Part shown: positions 1 through 5,336 of the stretch, in pieces | Position numbering within the stretch: the stretch's first letter is position 1 | Layout of the letters: the number at the start of each line of letters is the position of its first letter | Origin: BTRF01 sp036986255 | GTDB taxonomy: Bacteria > Patescibacteriota > WWE3 > 9FT-COMBO-53-11 | Length of the DNA stretch: 14,165 nucleotides | Assembly: GCA_036986255.1 (NCBI GenBank) | Contig: BTRF01000015.1 | Coordinates: forward strand, 1-14,165 | Direction: 5' to 3' | The notes under the pieces: generated by a model | Seen by the model: the letters and a program-made list of their open reading frames with translations, nothing else | Told to the model about the DNA's origin: nothing | Database searches by the model: none | Position numbers and translations under genes: made by a program

Positions 1-123
1 ATCATCAATCGCAAAAAACTCCGAGCCGATGTGGGCGACGGCCACTTTTTTACCCCCTACATCAAAAGGGTGGATCCGTCCATCCGAAATGTCCGAAACC
101 TTTGCTACTTTAACCCAAGGCAT
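1..123 (-). CDS. Rieske-type [2Fe-2S] ferredoxin, 5' part only
   Basis: The first 41 codons are visible and the gene runs off the left edge of the window. The peptide opens MPWVKVAKVSDI and later reads VGGKKVAVAHIG and then EFFAIDD. This is the usual N-terminal beta-strand pattern of small bacterial Rieske ferredoxins (NirD/BphA3-like). The CxH...CxxH cluster ligands would lie beyond the window, so cluster binding is inferred. The start is an ATG inside the last codons of sufD, preceded by a strong Shine-Dalgarno GGAGGAGGT about 8 bases upstream. The overlap implies translational coupling within the SUF operon. A Rieske protein beside sufD is known from SUF operons of Actinobacteria and others. 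Family assignment is fairly secure; the electron partner is unknown. Confidence 0.72.
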   Translation of the reverse strand, partial: MPWVKVAKVSDISDGRIHPFDVGGKKVAVAHIGSEFFAIDD

Positions 124-640
124 AAGCTTTGACCTCCTCCAACTTTGATCCTACTTGGTTGCCCCTCTCCCCCGCAACCGCTTGACCTAAGAACCCCTCA
201 ATGAGAAGAGCCAAAGCCTCTTTCTCCGAAAGACCGCGGCTGCGCAGATAAAACATCTGTTCTTGATTAACGGCTCCCACAGTGACGGCATGAGACGCCT
301 TCACATCGTGATTTTCAATCTCCAGATACGGAAGGTTTTCCACTTTGGACCGCTCCCCGACTAGAAGGGTCCTCTGCTCTAGAAAGCCCTCTGACTCCCG
401 GGCCCCTTTATTTATCCTGATAAGGCCCTTAATTTTGGCCGAGGATTGATCCCGCAAAACTCCTCGAACGATAATTCGACCTTGGGTCGCCGGGGCCTCA
501 TGAATAAAGGCAAGATTAATATCAATAACGTCATTCCCCCTCCCGGCAAAAATAACCATCAGCTCCTCACGCTTGCCCTCCTTGTTCAAGGAAATCTTAA
601 CCTCCTCCGACTTGCTGCCCGCAATGAAAATAAAAATCAC
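110..640 (-). CDS. sufD: Minimal SufD-like scaffold protein (SufBD core only)
   Basis: This 176-residue protein matches only the C-terminal beta-helix core of the SufB/SufD family. SufD proteins are usually about 400 residues or more, so the N-terminal helical domain and most of the beta-helix are absent. The pattern VKASHAVTVG keeps the histidine (H117) equivalent to E. coli SufD H360, which is needed for cluster assembly on SufBC2D; the cysteine two residues before it in E. coli (C358) is alanine here. The C-terminal block QEQMFYLRSRGLSEKEA resembles the SufB/D dimerisation end. The start is GTG overlapping the sufB TGA stop (GTGA), with GGGGGA about 8 bases upstream. I see no upstream remnant in any frame because the preceding sufB is intact. 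It probably replaces SufD as SufB's partner; a decaying gene is the alternative. Confidence 0.75.
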   Translation of the reverse strand: MIFIFIAGSKSEEVKISLNKEGKREELMVIFAGRGNDVIDINLAFIHEAPATQGRIIVRGVLRDQSSAKIKGLIRINKGARESEGFLEQRTLLVGERSKVENLPYLEIENHDVKASHAVTVGAVNQEQMFYLRSRGLSEKEALALLIEGFLGQAVAGERGNQVGSKLEEVKAYALG

Positions 641-2031
641 CCTACGCTTCCCCCCATCTCCATCTCAATCAGCCGGTTTAGCTCCACCGCATACTCTAAA
701 GGAAGCTTTCTAACGATCGGTTCAATAAACCCATTTACAACCATAGAAGTAGCTTCCCCTTCAGTCAGGCCGCGGCTGCGCAAGTAAAACAGCTGCTCCT
801 CCCCCACTCTGGAAACCGTGGCCTCATGCCCTACATTAACCTGCTTCTCATTAACGCGGATTGTGGGATAAGTGTCAGAGCGGGACCGAGAATCCAAGAT
901 CAAGGCCTCGCAGCGAACATGGGCCCGCGAACCAACGGCCCCCGGATTAATCTCCAAAAAACTGCGGTAAGAGTTCCTCCCCCCACCCCGGCTGATCGAC
1001 TTGGCAGTGATCACCGATGAAGTGTAGGGAGCGGCGTGAATTACCTTTCCGCCGGCATCCTGATGCTGGCCAAAATCAGCGTAGGTTAAAGAGAGAATCT
1101 CCCCTCGCGCCCCCTTTTCCATCAGATGCGCCGAAGGGTACTTCATGGTCACTTTGCTGCCGATGTTCCCATCTATCCATTCCATCACCGCATCCTCACC
1201 TACCCAAGCGCGCTTAGTTACAAGGTTGTAAACGTTTTTGCTCCAGTTCTGAATGGTGGTGTAGCGGACACGAGCTCCTTTCTTTACTACAACTTCAACC
1301 ACCGCTGAATGAAGAGAATCGCTAGAGTAGGTAGGAGCAGTGCAACCCTCAACGTAATGGAGAAAACTTCCTTCTTCTGCCACAATGAGCGTCCGCTCAA
1401 ACTGCCCCATATGCTCAGCGTTTATTCGAAAGTAGGCCTGCAAGGGAAGCTGGACATGAACGCCGGGAGGAATATAAACAAAGGATCCTCCGCTCCAGAC
1501 GGCGGAGTTCAAAGCCGCAAACTTATTGTCCGCCGGCGGCACCACGGTTCCAAAATACCGCTTGACGATGTCGGGGTGTTTAACCAATCCCTCCTCCATC
1601 GACAAAAAGATCACCCCTTGCTTGGAAAGCTCCCGGCGCAGGGAACCATAGATAACCTCACTTTCGTATTGAGCCTTAACCCCGGCCAGAAGCTTGCGCT
1701 CGGCCTGCGGAACGCCCAGCTTCTCGTAAGTTTGGCGGATCGCCTTAGGCACATCCTCCCAACGGCGGGCTTGCCTGTCGGAAGGCCGAATGTAATAGTA
1801 AAAGTCGTTGAAATTAATCCGGGAGAGATCTGCTCCCCAAGCAGGGAGGGATTTCCTTTCAAATATCCTAAGCGCCCGGAACCTGAGCTCGCGCATCCAC
1901 CCGGGCTCATCCTTAACATGTGAGATCTGCTCAACCACGCGGGAGGAAAGTCCTTTTTCCGCCTTGAAGACATAATCTTCCGGATCGGAGAATCCAAAAC
2001 GATACGTTCCTGGCCCTTCCATCTCCCTCAC
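637..2031 (-). CDS. sufB: Fe-S cluster scaffold protein SufB
   Basis: SufB is the scaffold on which Fe-S clusters are built by the cytosolic SufBCD complex. The 464-residue length is normal. It has the N-terminal region with YRFGFSDPEDYVF and LPAWGADLS, then the beta-helix containing YVEGCTAPTYSSDSLH and NWSKNVYNL. Key residues are present: C374 in HVRCEAL corresponds to E. coli C405, and H402-E403 in VGHEATVS correspond to H433-E434, which lie at the SufB-SufD interface where the cluster forms. The GTG start at the 5' end overlaps the sufC TGA (GTGA) and has GGGAG about 8 bases upstream. An ATG three codons later is possible but sits too close to its own purine run. It is cotranscribed with sufC and the short sufD. 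Confidence 0.95.
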   Translation of the reverse strand: MREMEGPGTYRFGFSDPEDYVFKAEKGLSSRVVEQISHVKDEPGWMRELRFRALRIFERKSLPAWGADLSRINFNDFYYYIRPSDRQARRWEDVPKAIRQTYEKLGVPQAERKLLAGVKAQYESEVIYGSLRRELSKQGVIFLSMEEGLVKHPDIVKRYFGTVVPPADNKFAALNSAVWSGGSFVYIPPGVHVQLPLQAYFRINAEHMGQFERTLIVAEEGSFLHYVEGCTAPTYSSDSLHSAVVEVVVKKGARVRYTTIQNWSKNVYNLVTKRAWVGEDAVMEWIDGNIGSKVTMKYPSAHLMEKGARGEILSLTYADFGQHQDAGGKVIHAAPYTSSVITAKSISRGGGRNSYRSFLEINPGAVGSRAHVRCEALILDSRSRSDTYPTIRVNEKQVNVGHEATVSRVGEEQLFYLRSRGLTEGEATSMVVNGFIEPIVRKLPLEYAVELNRLIEMEMGGSVG

Positions 2032-2771
2032 CGTCGATAGCTCCCGTAGCCCTTTTTTTCCAATTTAACTGCCAGCTCGGGACCCCCGGAATCGGTGATC
2101 TCCCCTCCCACCATCACGTGAACAAAATCCGGTTTGAGATAACGGAAAATCCGCTGATAATGAGTTATCAGTAACACTCCCGAACCGTTTTCTCTAATCA
2201 GCCCCCCAACCGCCTTGGCTATCACCTCTAAAGCGTCAATATCCAGCCCCGAGTCTACCTCATCCAAAACGGCAAACTTAGGTTTGAGGGCCAGCGCTTG
2301 CAAAACCTCAGAACGCTTCTTCTCTCCGCCGGAAAGGCCGAAATTGAGATCCCGACGGAGAAATCCTTCCCCCAAGCCCGCATCAGAAGAGATGGCTTTA
2401 AGACGGATGAGAAGTTCTCTAGGAGAGACCTTCCGCATCGAGCTTGATGAGGCAGACCTTAAAAGATTAAAAAGGGAAACCCCCTCCACCCCCACAGGGT
2501 GCTGAAAAGCCAAGAACAAGCCTAGCTTAGCCCTCTTCTCTGGTTCCCAATCGGTAATATCCTTGTTTCCCAGATAAATCTTTCCCGAGGTGATCCTGTA
2601 GCGGGGACGGCCGGCTAAAGCGTAGGCCAGGGTGGATTTTCCGGAGCCGTTAGGCCCCATCAAGGCGTGAATCTTACCCGGCCTAACCGTCAGATCAACC
2701 CCTCTTAGAATCTCCTTCCCTTCTACCGAAACCGACAAATTACTGATTCTCAAAGCCAATCCTTTAATCAT
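2028..2771 (-). CDS. sufC: Fe-S assembly ATPase SufC
   Basis: SufC is the ABC-type ATPase that drives conformational change in SufBD during cluster assembly in the cytosol. All ABC landmarks are visible in 247 residues: Walker A GPNGSGKS (39-46), Q-loop Q90 in LAFQHP, signature LSGGE (146-150), Walker B FAVLDE (166-171) followed by the D-loop SGLD, and switch histidine H204 in LITHYQ. The spacing LSGGEKKRSEVLQ is typical of SufC rather than of transporters. The ATG overlaps the end of the preceding DUF59 gene by 8 bases (ATGATTAA), and the stop overlaps the sufB start. An upstream SD is weak, consistent with coupling to the gene before it. Confidence 0.96.
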   Translation of the reverse strand: MIKGLALRISNLSVSVEGKEILRGVDLTVRPGKIHALMGPNGSGKSTLAYALAGRPRYRITSGKIYLGNKDITDWEPEKRAKLGLFLAFQHPVGVEGVSLFNLLRSASSSSMRKVSPRELLIRLKAISSDAGLGEGFLRRDLNFGLSGGEKKRSEVLQALALKPKFAVLDEVDSGLDIDALEVIAKAVGGLIRENGSGVLLITHYQRIFRYLKPDFVHVMVGGEITDSGGPELAVKLEKKGYGSYRR

Positions 2772-3063
2772 TTAAAAACCCCAATAACGTTTTAGCCTCC
2801 TCGGACATTTTTTGGGGGCTCCAGGGAGGGTCCCAAACCAGATCTACTCTCGCCCGTTCCACTCCCCTCACCGCTTCGGCTGCCTTCCGAACCCGCTCTA
2901 GAAGGTCAGGAAGATAGGGACAGAACGGGGTGGTGGCCGTCATCTTCACTAAAACTTTCCCCTTTTTCTCAGTTACCCCGTAAATAAGCCCCAAATCAAC
3001 AACGCTGATTCCGAGCTCGGGATCTTCAACTTTTCTTAGCGCTTCCAACACTTTCTCCTCCAT
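2764..3063 (-). CDS. DUF59/MIP18-family protein (SufT-like)
   Basis: This 99-residue protein carries the whole MIP18/DUF59 domain: DPELGISVVDLGLIYGV (14-30), the TTPFCPY loop with the conserved cysteine C48, and LVWDPPWSP near the C-terminus. Family members (SufT, PaaD-like, eukaryotic MIP18) act in Fe-S protein maturation or cluster transfer. Its position between the Rrf2 regulator and sufC supports that role here. The ATG lies inside the regulator gene, giving a 38-base overlap in another frame. The next gene overlaps by 8 bases. The domain starts about 10 residues after this ATG, so it is the most sensible start. The name sufT is avoided because orthology within DUF59 cannot be settled by eye. 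Confidence 0.9.
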   Translation of the reverse strand: MEEKVLEALRKVEDPELGISVVDLGLIYGVTEKKGKVLVKMTATTPFCPYLPDLLERVRKAAEAVRGVERARVDLVWDPPWSPQKMSEEAKTLLGFLND

Positions 3064-3490
3064 AAGTTACAGATAGCAGTTTGTGGGGGCTTTGGTCCAG
3101 AAGATCGGCCACCGTGATTTCTCTAAGAGTCCGATGAATATATTTTTGAAAGACCATCCAAAAGTCCCGCGTAGAACAGTTCTCTGAAACTAAGCACGTT
3201 CCATCCTGACAGGAAACGACCTGTAAAGGGCCTTCCAACGCCTCCAAGACCTCAATGACGCTGATTAAACTAGGATCACGAACAAGAAAGTATCCCCCAT
3301 CCTTTCCCCGCCGCGCAAAGATCAGGCGGGCGCGGCGAAGATCCGCCGCAATCTGCTCCAAAAAAGACTGTGAAAGGCCAAAGTGAGAAGCAATTTCCGA
3401 GAGAGATATAGGTTCCTCACGGGGTTCACGAGCAAGATAAGTTACCAAAAGCAGCCCGTAGTCTCCGCGGGTGGTAAGCAACTTAGGCAT
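3026..3490 (-). CDS. Rrf2/IscR-like Fe-S responsive transcription regulator
   Basis: An Rrf2-family protein of 154 residues. It begins with LLTTRGDYGLLLVTYLA and a winged helix-turn-helix (ISLSEIASHFGLSQSFLEQI, about 28-47, then the wing ARRGKDGGYFL). Three cysteines follow at C94, C99 and C105. This is close to the C-x5-C-x5-C spacing of the [2Fe-2S]-binding cysteines of E. coli IscR (C92, C98, C104), although here the first gap is one residue shorter. It is the first gene of the SUF operon, so it most likely senses Fe-S status and controls its own operon, as IscR and cyanobacterial or Gram-positive relatives do. The ATG has a weak, distant AGGA upstream. The C-terminal 12 codons overlap the DUF59 gene. 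Confidence 0.9.
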   Translation of the reverse strand: MPKLLTTRGDYGLLLVTYLAREPREEPISLSEIASHFGLSQSFLEQIAADLRRARLIFARRGKDGGYFLVRDPSLISVIEVLEALEGPLQVVSCQDGTCLVSENCSTRDFWMVFQKYIHRTLREITVADLLDQSPHKLLSVTYGGESVGSAKKS

Positions 3491-3494
3491 TCTA

Positions 3495-3544
3495 AGTTAA
3501 TTCCTACCAAACTACTACGGATTAAGCAATTACCTTATAGTCAA
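3495..3544 (-). promoter_or_regulatory. Candidate promoter/operator of the SUF operon
   Basis: Read on the minus strand, the short gap between the upstream terminator and the regulator start contains TTGACTATAAG. TATAAG (3534-3539) could be a -10 box, or TTGACT (3539-3544) a -35 box without a convincing partner. Downstream is a loose dyad, TAATCC...GGAATTA, that could be an Rrf2 operator. The assignment rests on position and base pattern only. Confidence 0.35.
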
Positions 3545-3550
3545 CCAAAG

Positions 3551-3585
3551 AAAGAAAAAAGTCCCGAACCGCTAAGACTCGGGAC
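3551..3585 (-). terminator. Rho-independent terminator overlapping a stop codon
   Basis: On the minus strand GTCCCGA and TCGGGAC form a perfect 7-bp stem with an 11-base loop (3561-3585), followed at once by TTTTTT and a further T-rich stretch. The 5' arm of the stem lies inside the last codons of the acidic protein gene, and its TAG stop is in the loop. It separates that gene from the SUF operon downstream. Confidence 0.88.
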
Positions 3586-4255
3586 CTAAAAAAGAATCCA
3601 AACGCTCAATGAGGGCTTCAAAGAACGCTTCCTTCGACGCCACCCCACTCTCGAGAATATCAGTAGCTAAACGGCTTACTTTCTCAATTGCTTGCGCGAG
3701 TCCCTGGGCAACTCCTGGAGAGGTGCAACGGGCAAACAATCCCTGAACAAAGTCGTCTTCGGGAGGTTCCATGCGTTCAGCAAACTCAAGAACGTACTCC
3801 TCAAGAAGCCGGGGAACAAGGTTGACAGCCCTCTGCAAAAACGGCGGGAGCGCTTGCTCACCCCCCTCAGCATCCAACGACTGAAGATATGCCGTCTGCC
3901 ACTCCCCCAGAGCCCCGCAGATACCCTCTAAGATAGAGATCAGCTCCTCCAACATCTCCCGATTAACCGGTTTTCCTAAAAAGGAAACCTCAATCGTCCG
4001 GGAAAGACACTGAGCAAATAAGCCGATGCTCTGGTTAAACAGCTTCTGCAACTCGTCCTGCCAGTCACTGGCCCCTTCCATGAGCTTTTCAGCAAATTCA
4101 GGATTGAGGGTCCAAAGCAAGTACCCTATGGTCTCTCTGTCCTTGAGAAGCAATCCCTCGTCAAGTTCAAAAAATTCGGCAAAAAAGACCCAAACGGAAT
4201 CCCGAATCTTTAATAGAGCTTCGTCCTTCGCTGAAGCAGAAGGCTCTTTGAACAT
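3572..4255 (-). CDS. Unrecognised acidic helical protein, 227 residues
   Basis: I do not recognise the family. The protein starts MFKEPSASAKDEALLKIRD and ends LDSFLGPES. It is strongly acidic, appears mostly alpha-helical, has no signal peptide or membrane segment, and has cysteines only at scattered positions. The chosen ATG has AGGAG 8 bases upstream and an extended -10 box further up. The frame is open another 32 codons, but that extension reads into the tandem repeats and was left out. It is a single-gene unit closed by a terminator at its stop codon. Its function cannot be inferred from its neighbours. Confidence 0.75.
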   Translation of the reverse strand: MFKEPSASAKDEALLKIRDSVWVFFAEFFELDEGLLLKDRETIGYLLWTLNPEFAEKLMEGASDWQDELQKLFNQSIGLFAQCLSRTIEVSFLGKPVNREMLEELISILEGICGALGEWQTAYLQSLDAEGGEQALPPFLQRAVNLVPRLLEEYVLEFAERMEPPEDDFVQGLFARCTSPGVAQGLAQAIEKVSRLATDILESGVASKEAFFEALIERLDSFLGPES

Positions 4256-4278
4256 CCTCTCTTCTCCTTTCCTAATAC

Positions 4279-4299
4279 GGTATTTCCCAGGATACCATG
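4279..4299 (-). promoter_or_regulatory. Extended -10 promoter with dyad for the acidic protein gene
   Basis: On the minus strand TGGTATCCT is an extended -10 element (TG, one base, TATCCT at 4289-4294), placing the transcript start near 4282 and giving a leader of about 26 bases that contains the AGGAG ribosome site (4264-4268). The same bases form a dyad GGTAT...ATACC (4279-4296). No good -35 exists, which is usual for extended -10 promoters. The -35 zone falls on the first palindromic 47-bp repeat. Confidence 0.45.
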
Positions 4300-4302
4300 T
4301 TA

Positions 4303-4419
4303 AAATTATTCCCGCCAGGGGATAATTTCTAGCGAGCAGCAATCGCGTCAAATTATTCCCGCCAGGGGATAATTTCTAGCGAGCAGCAATCGCGTCAAAT
4401 TATTCCCGCCAGGGGATAA
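4303..4419. repeat. 47-bp tandem repeat, 2.5 exact copies, palindromic
   Basis: Exact copies lie at 4303-4349 and 4350-4396, with a partial third copy at 4397-4419. Each unit opens with an inverted repeat AAATTATTCCC / GGGGATAATTT around the loop GCCA, an 11-bp stem with one T:G wobble, and contains a second short stem GCGA...TCGC. The third copy breaks off within the word GGATAA, which is also where the 79-bp repeat begins, as though the two arrays were joined at shared sequence. The units lie 48 to 164 bases upstream of the minus-strand acidic protein gene, so they could be operators, or simply slippage repeats. Confidence 0.93.
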
Positions 4420-4602
4420 CTCGCATGGCTCGCTGCCGGGTCGTTCCAATGGGACGCGATCGCTCCGCTAGATCGCTAGCCATTAGACGACCGGATAACT
4501 CGCATGGCTCGCTGCCGGGTCGTTCCAATGGGACGCGATCGCTCCGCTAGATCGCTAGCCATTAGACGACCGGATAACTCGCATGGCTCGCTGCCGGGTC
4601 GT
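4414..4602. repeat. 79-bp tandem repeat derived from the tRNA-Gln 5' half
   Basis: Exact copies lie at 4414-4492 and 4493-4571; a third begins at 4572 and runs into the real tRNA-Gln gene, matching until 4602. Each unit holds TGCCGGGTCGT (the tRNA's first 11 bases), then a degenerate D-arm-like stretch ending AATGGGACGC, an inner stem GCGATC...GATCGC, and finally CCATTAGACGACCGG. That last word is the reverse complement of the true tRNA bases 4594-4609 with one base missing. One unit can therefore fold as a long hairpin (for example 4436-4494), and the last inverted copy (4559-4573) can pair with the tRNA itself. Confidence 0.92.
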
Positions 4603-4665
4603 CTAATGGTAGGACGCCGCGCTCTGGACGCGGTAGTCTAGGTTCGAATCCTAGCCCGGCAACCA
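4592..4665 (+). tRNA. tRNA-Gln (anticodon CUG)
   Basis: A complete cloverleaf can be drawn. The acceptor stem TGCCGGG (4592-4598) pairs with CCCGGCA (4655-4661), the discriminator is A4662, and CCA is encoded (4663-4665). The D stem is GTCT/GGAC with GG in the loop. The anticodon stem CCGCG/CGCGG carries loop CTCTGGA, giving anticodon CUG for codon CAG. The T stem CTAGG/CCTAG carries the loop TTCGAAT. The U1-A72 pair is a known identity feature of bacterial tRNA-Gln. No promoter is evident upstream: the leader consists of the tandem repeats. Confidence 0.95.
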
Positions 4666-4832
4666 TGAAGCAGAACACAGTTCGCTTCATGGCCGGGTAG
4701 TGAGCTACGCTCTACTACATGGCCACTTTCGACCATTCGGCGCCTGGCGAAGCCAGGTACTGCACTATACTTGACTTAGATCCTTGTCGTATAGTATCGT
4801 ACCCAGCTCCGCCAATAAGCTAAATGGGGAGC
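4663..4832. other. Run of strong hairpins after the tRNA, possible structured RNA
   Basis: No gene is evident here, but inverted repeats follow one another. CCATGAAGC/GCTTCATGG with an inner GAAC/GTTC occupies 4663-4692. GTAGTGAGC/GCTCTACTAC with one bulge occupies about 4696-4718. CCTGGC/GCCAGG with loop GAA is at 4743-4757. GGTAC plus ACTATAC pair with GTATAGT plus GTACC at 4756-4803. A weaker GCTCC/GGAGC is at 4806-4832. The first stem overlaps the tRNA CCA end. No T-tract follows any stem, so these are not ordinary terminators. I could not match RNase P, tmRNA, SRP or 5S RNA signatures. Between 4833 and 4917 I see nothing clear. Confidence 0.5.
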
Positions 4833-4917
4833 CAAAGACGGTTGAAATTCCACCACTCCTTCCCAACTGCGGGGGCTTCAAACTGATATCTGCTTAGACT
4901 CTTTCTAGCTGAGAGTT

Positions 4918-5169
4918 TTAAGACTTACGAGGTCGAGCTTCATTAACGATGATATTCCGTCCTTGCATATCTTTTTCGTTAAACATCTCAATTGCTTTTT
5001 TCGCTTCGTCCTCGCTGCTCATCTCAACAAAGCCAAAACCCTTCGACCGGCCTGACTGATCACTGATCACAACAGCACTAACCACGGAACCTGCCTGAGC
5101 AAACAATTCTCCTAGCGAATCGTCGGTAACGCCATAGTCAAGATTACCAACATAAAGTTTAGTAGCCAC
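4918..5169 (-). CDS. Small RNA-binding protein with a single RRM domain
   Basis: The 83 residues form one RNA-recognition motif and little else. RNP2 is LYVGNL (5-10), RNP1 is KGFGFVEM (43-50), and the last strand is NIIVNEARPRKS with a basic tail. Such stand-alone RRM proteins occur in cyanobacteria, where they are often cold-regulated, and are common in candidate phyla bacteria; they bind single-stranded RNA in the cytosol. The start is GTG, preceded by GGGGGTGA about 9 bases upstream, which sets the start. It stands alone on the minus strand, facing the tRNA-Gln and hairpin region. No terminator with a T-tract is seen after it. Confidence 0.93.
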   Translation of the reverse strand: MATKLYVGNLDYGVTDDSLGELFAQAGSVVSAVVISDQSGRSKGFGFVEMSSEDEAKKAIEMFNEKDMQGRNIIVNEARPRKS

Positions 5170-5286
5170 TTAAGTAATTCACCCCCTCACAAGTATGGAA
5201 GCTTCTTTGGGGGCCATGTGGAACCCAAGGAAAACCGCCAAAATACTGACAATCGATTCTAACAGGTTTCAGCGGAAAAGCCAATC

Positions 5287-5320
5287 AAGATGGGATATCT
5301 TCAATAAGGTTATAATAACC
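5287..5320 (+). promoter_or_regulatory. Promoter with palindrome over the -10 box (DsbA-like gene)
   Basis: A consensus TATAAT (5311-5316) sits inside a perfect 13-base palindrome GGTTATAATAACC (5308-5320). About 7 bases upstream of it lies a second inverted repeat, AAGAT...ATCTT (5287-5301), covering the expected -35 region, where no good -35 hexamer is seen. Transcription would start near 5323, leaving about 14 bases of leader without an SD before the ATG at 5337. The arrangement suits a repressor-controlled promoter. Confidence 0.55.
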
Positions 5321-5336
5321 TCGCCGCCACTCCAAA

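Noticed and set aside
1309..1923. 204-codon plus-strand frame inside sufB
   Set aside because: A shadow of the well-identified sufB on the opposite strand, with no family match.
4256..4351. Longer N-terminus for the acidic protein
   Set aside because: The extra 32 codons run into the tandem repeats, and the internal ATG has a clear AGGAG and promoter.
4303..4602. CRISPR array
   Set aside because: The repeats are contiguous, with no unique spacers, and no cas genes are present.
4592..4665. tRNA 3'-end attachment site for an integrative element
   Set aside because: No duplicated 3' end, integrase or foreign cargo is visible; the copies are of the 5' half.
4663..4692. Rho-independent terminator of tRNA-Gln
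   Set aside because: The hairpin is strong but no T-tract follows, and the stem overlaps the CCA end.
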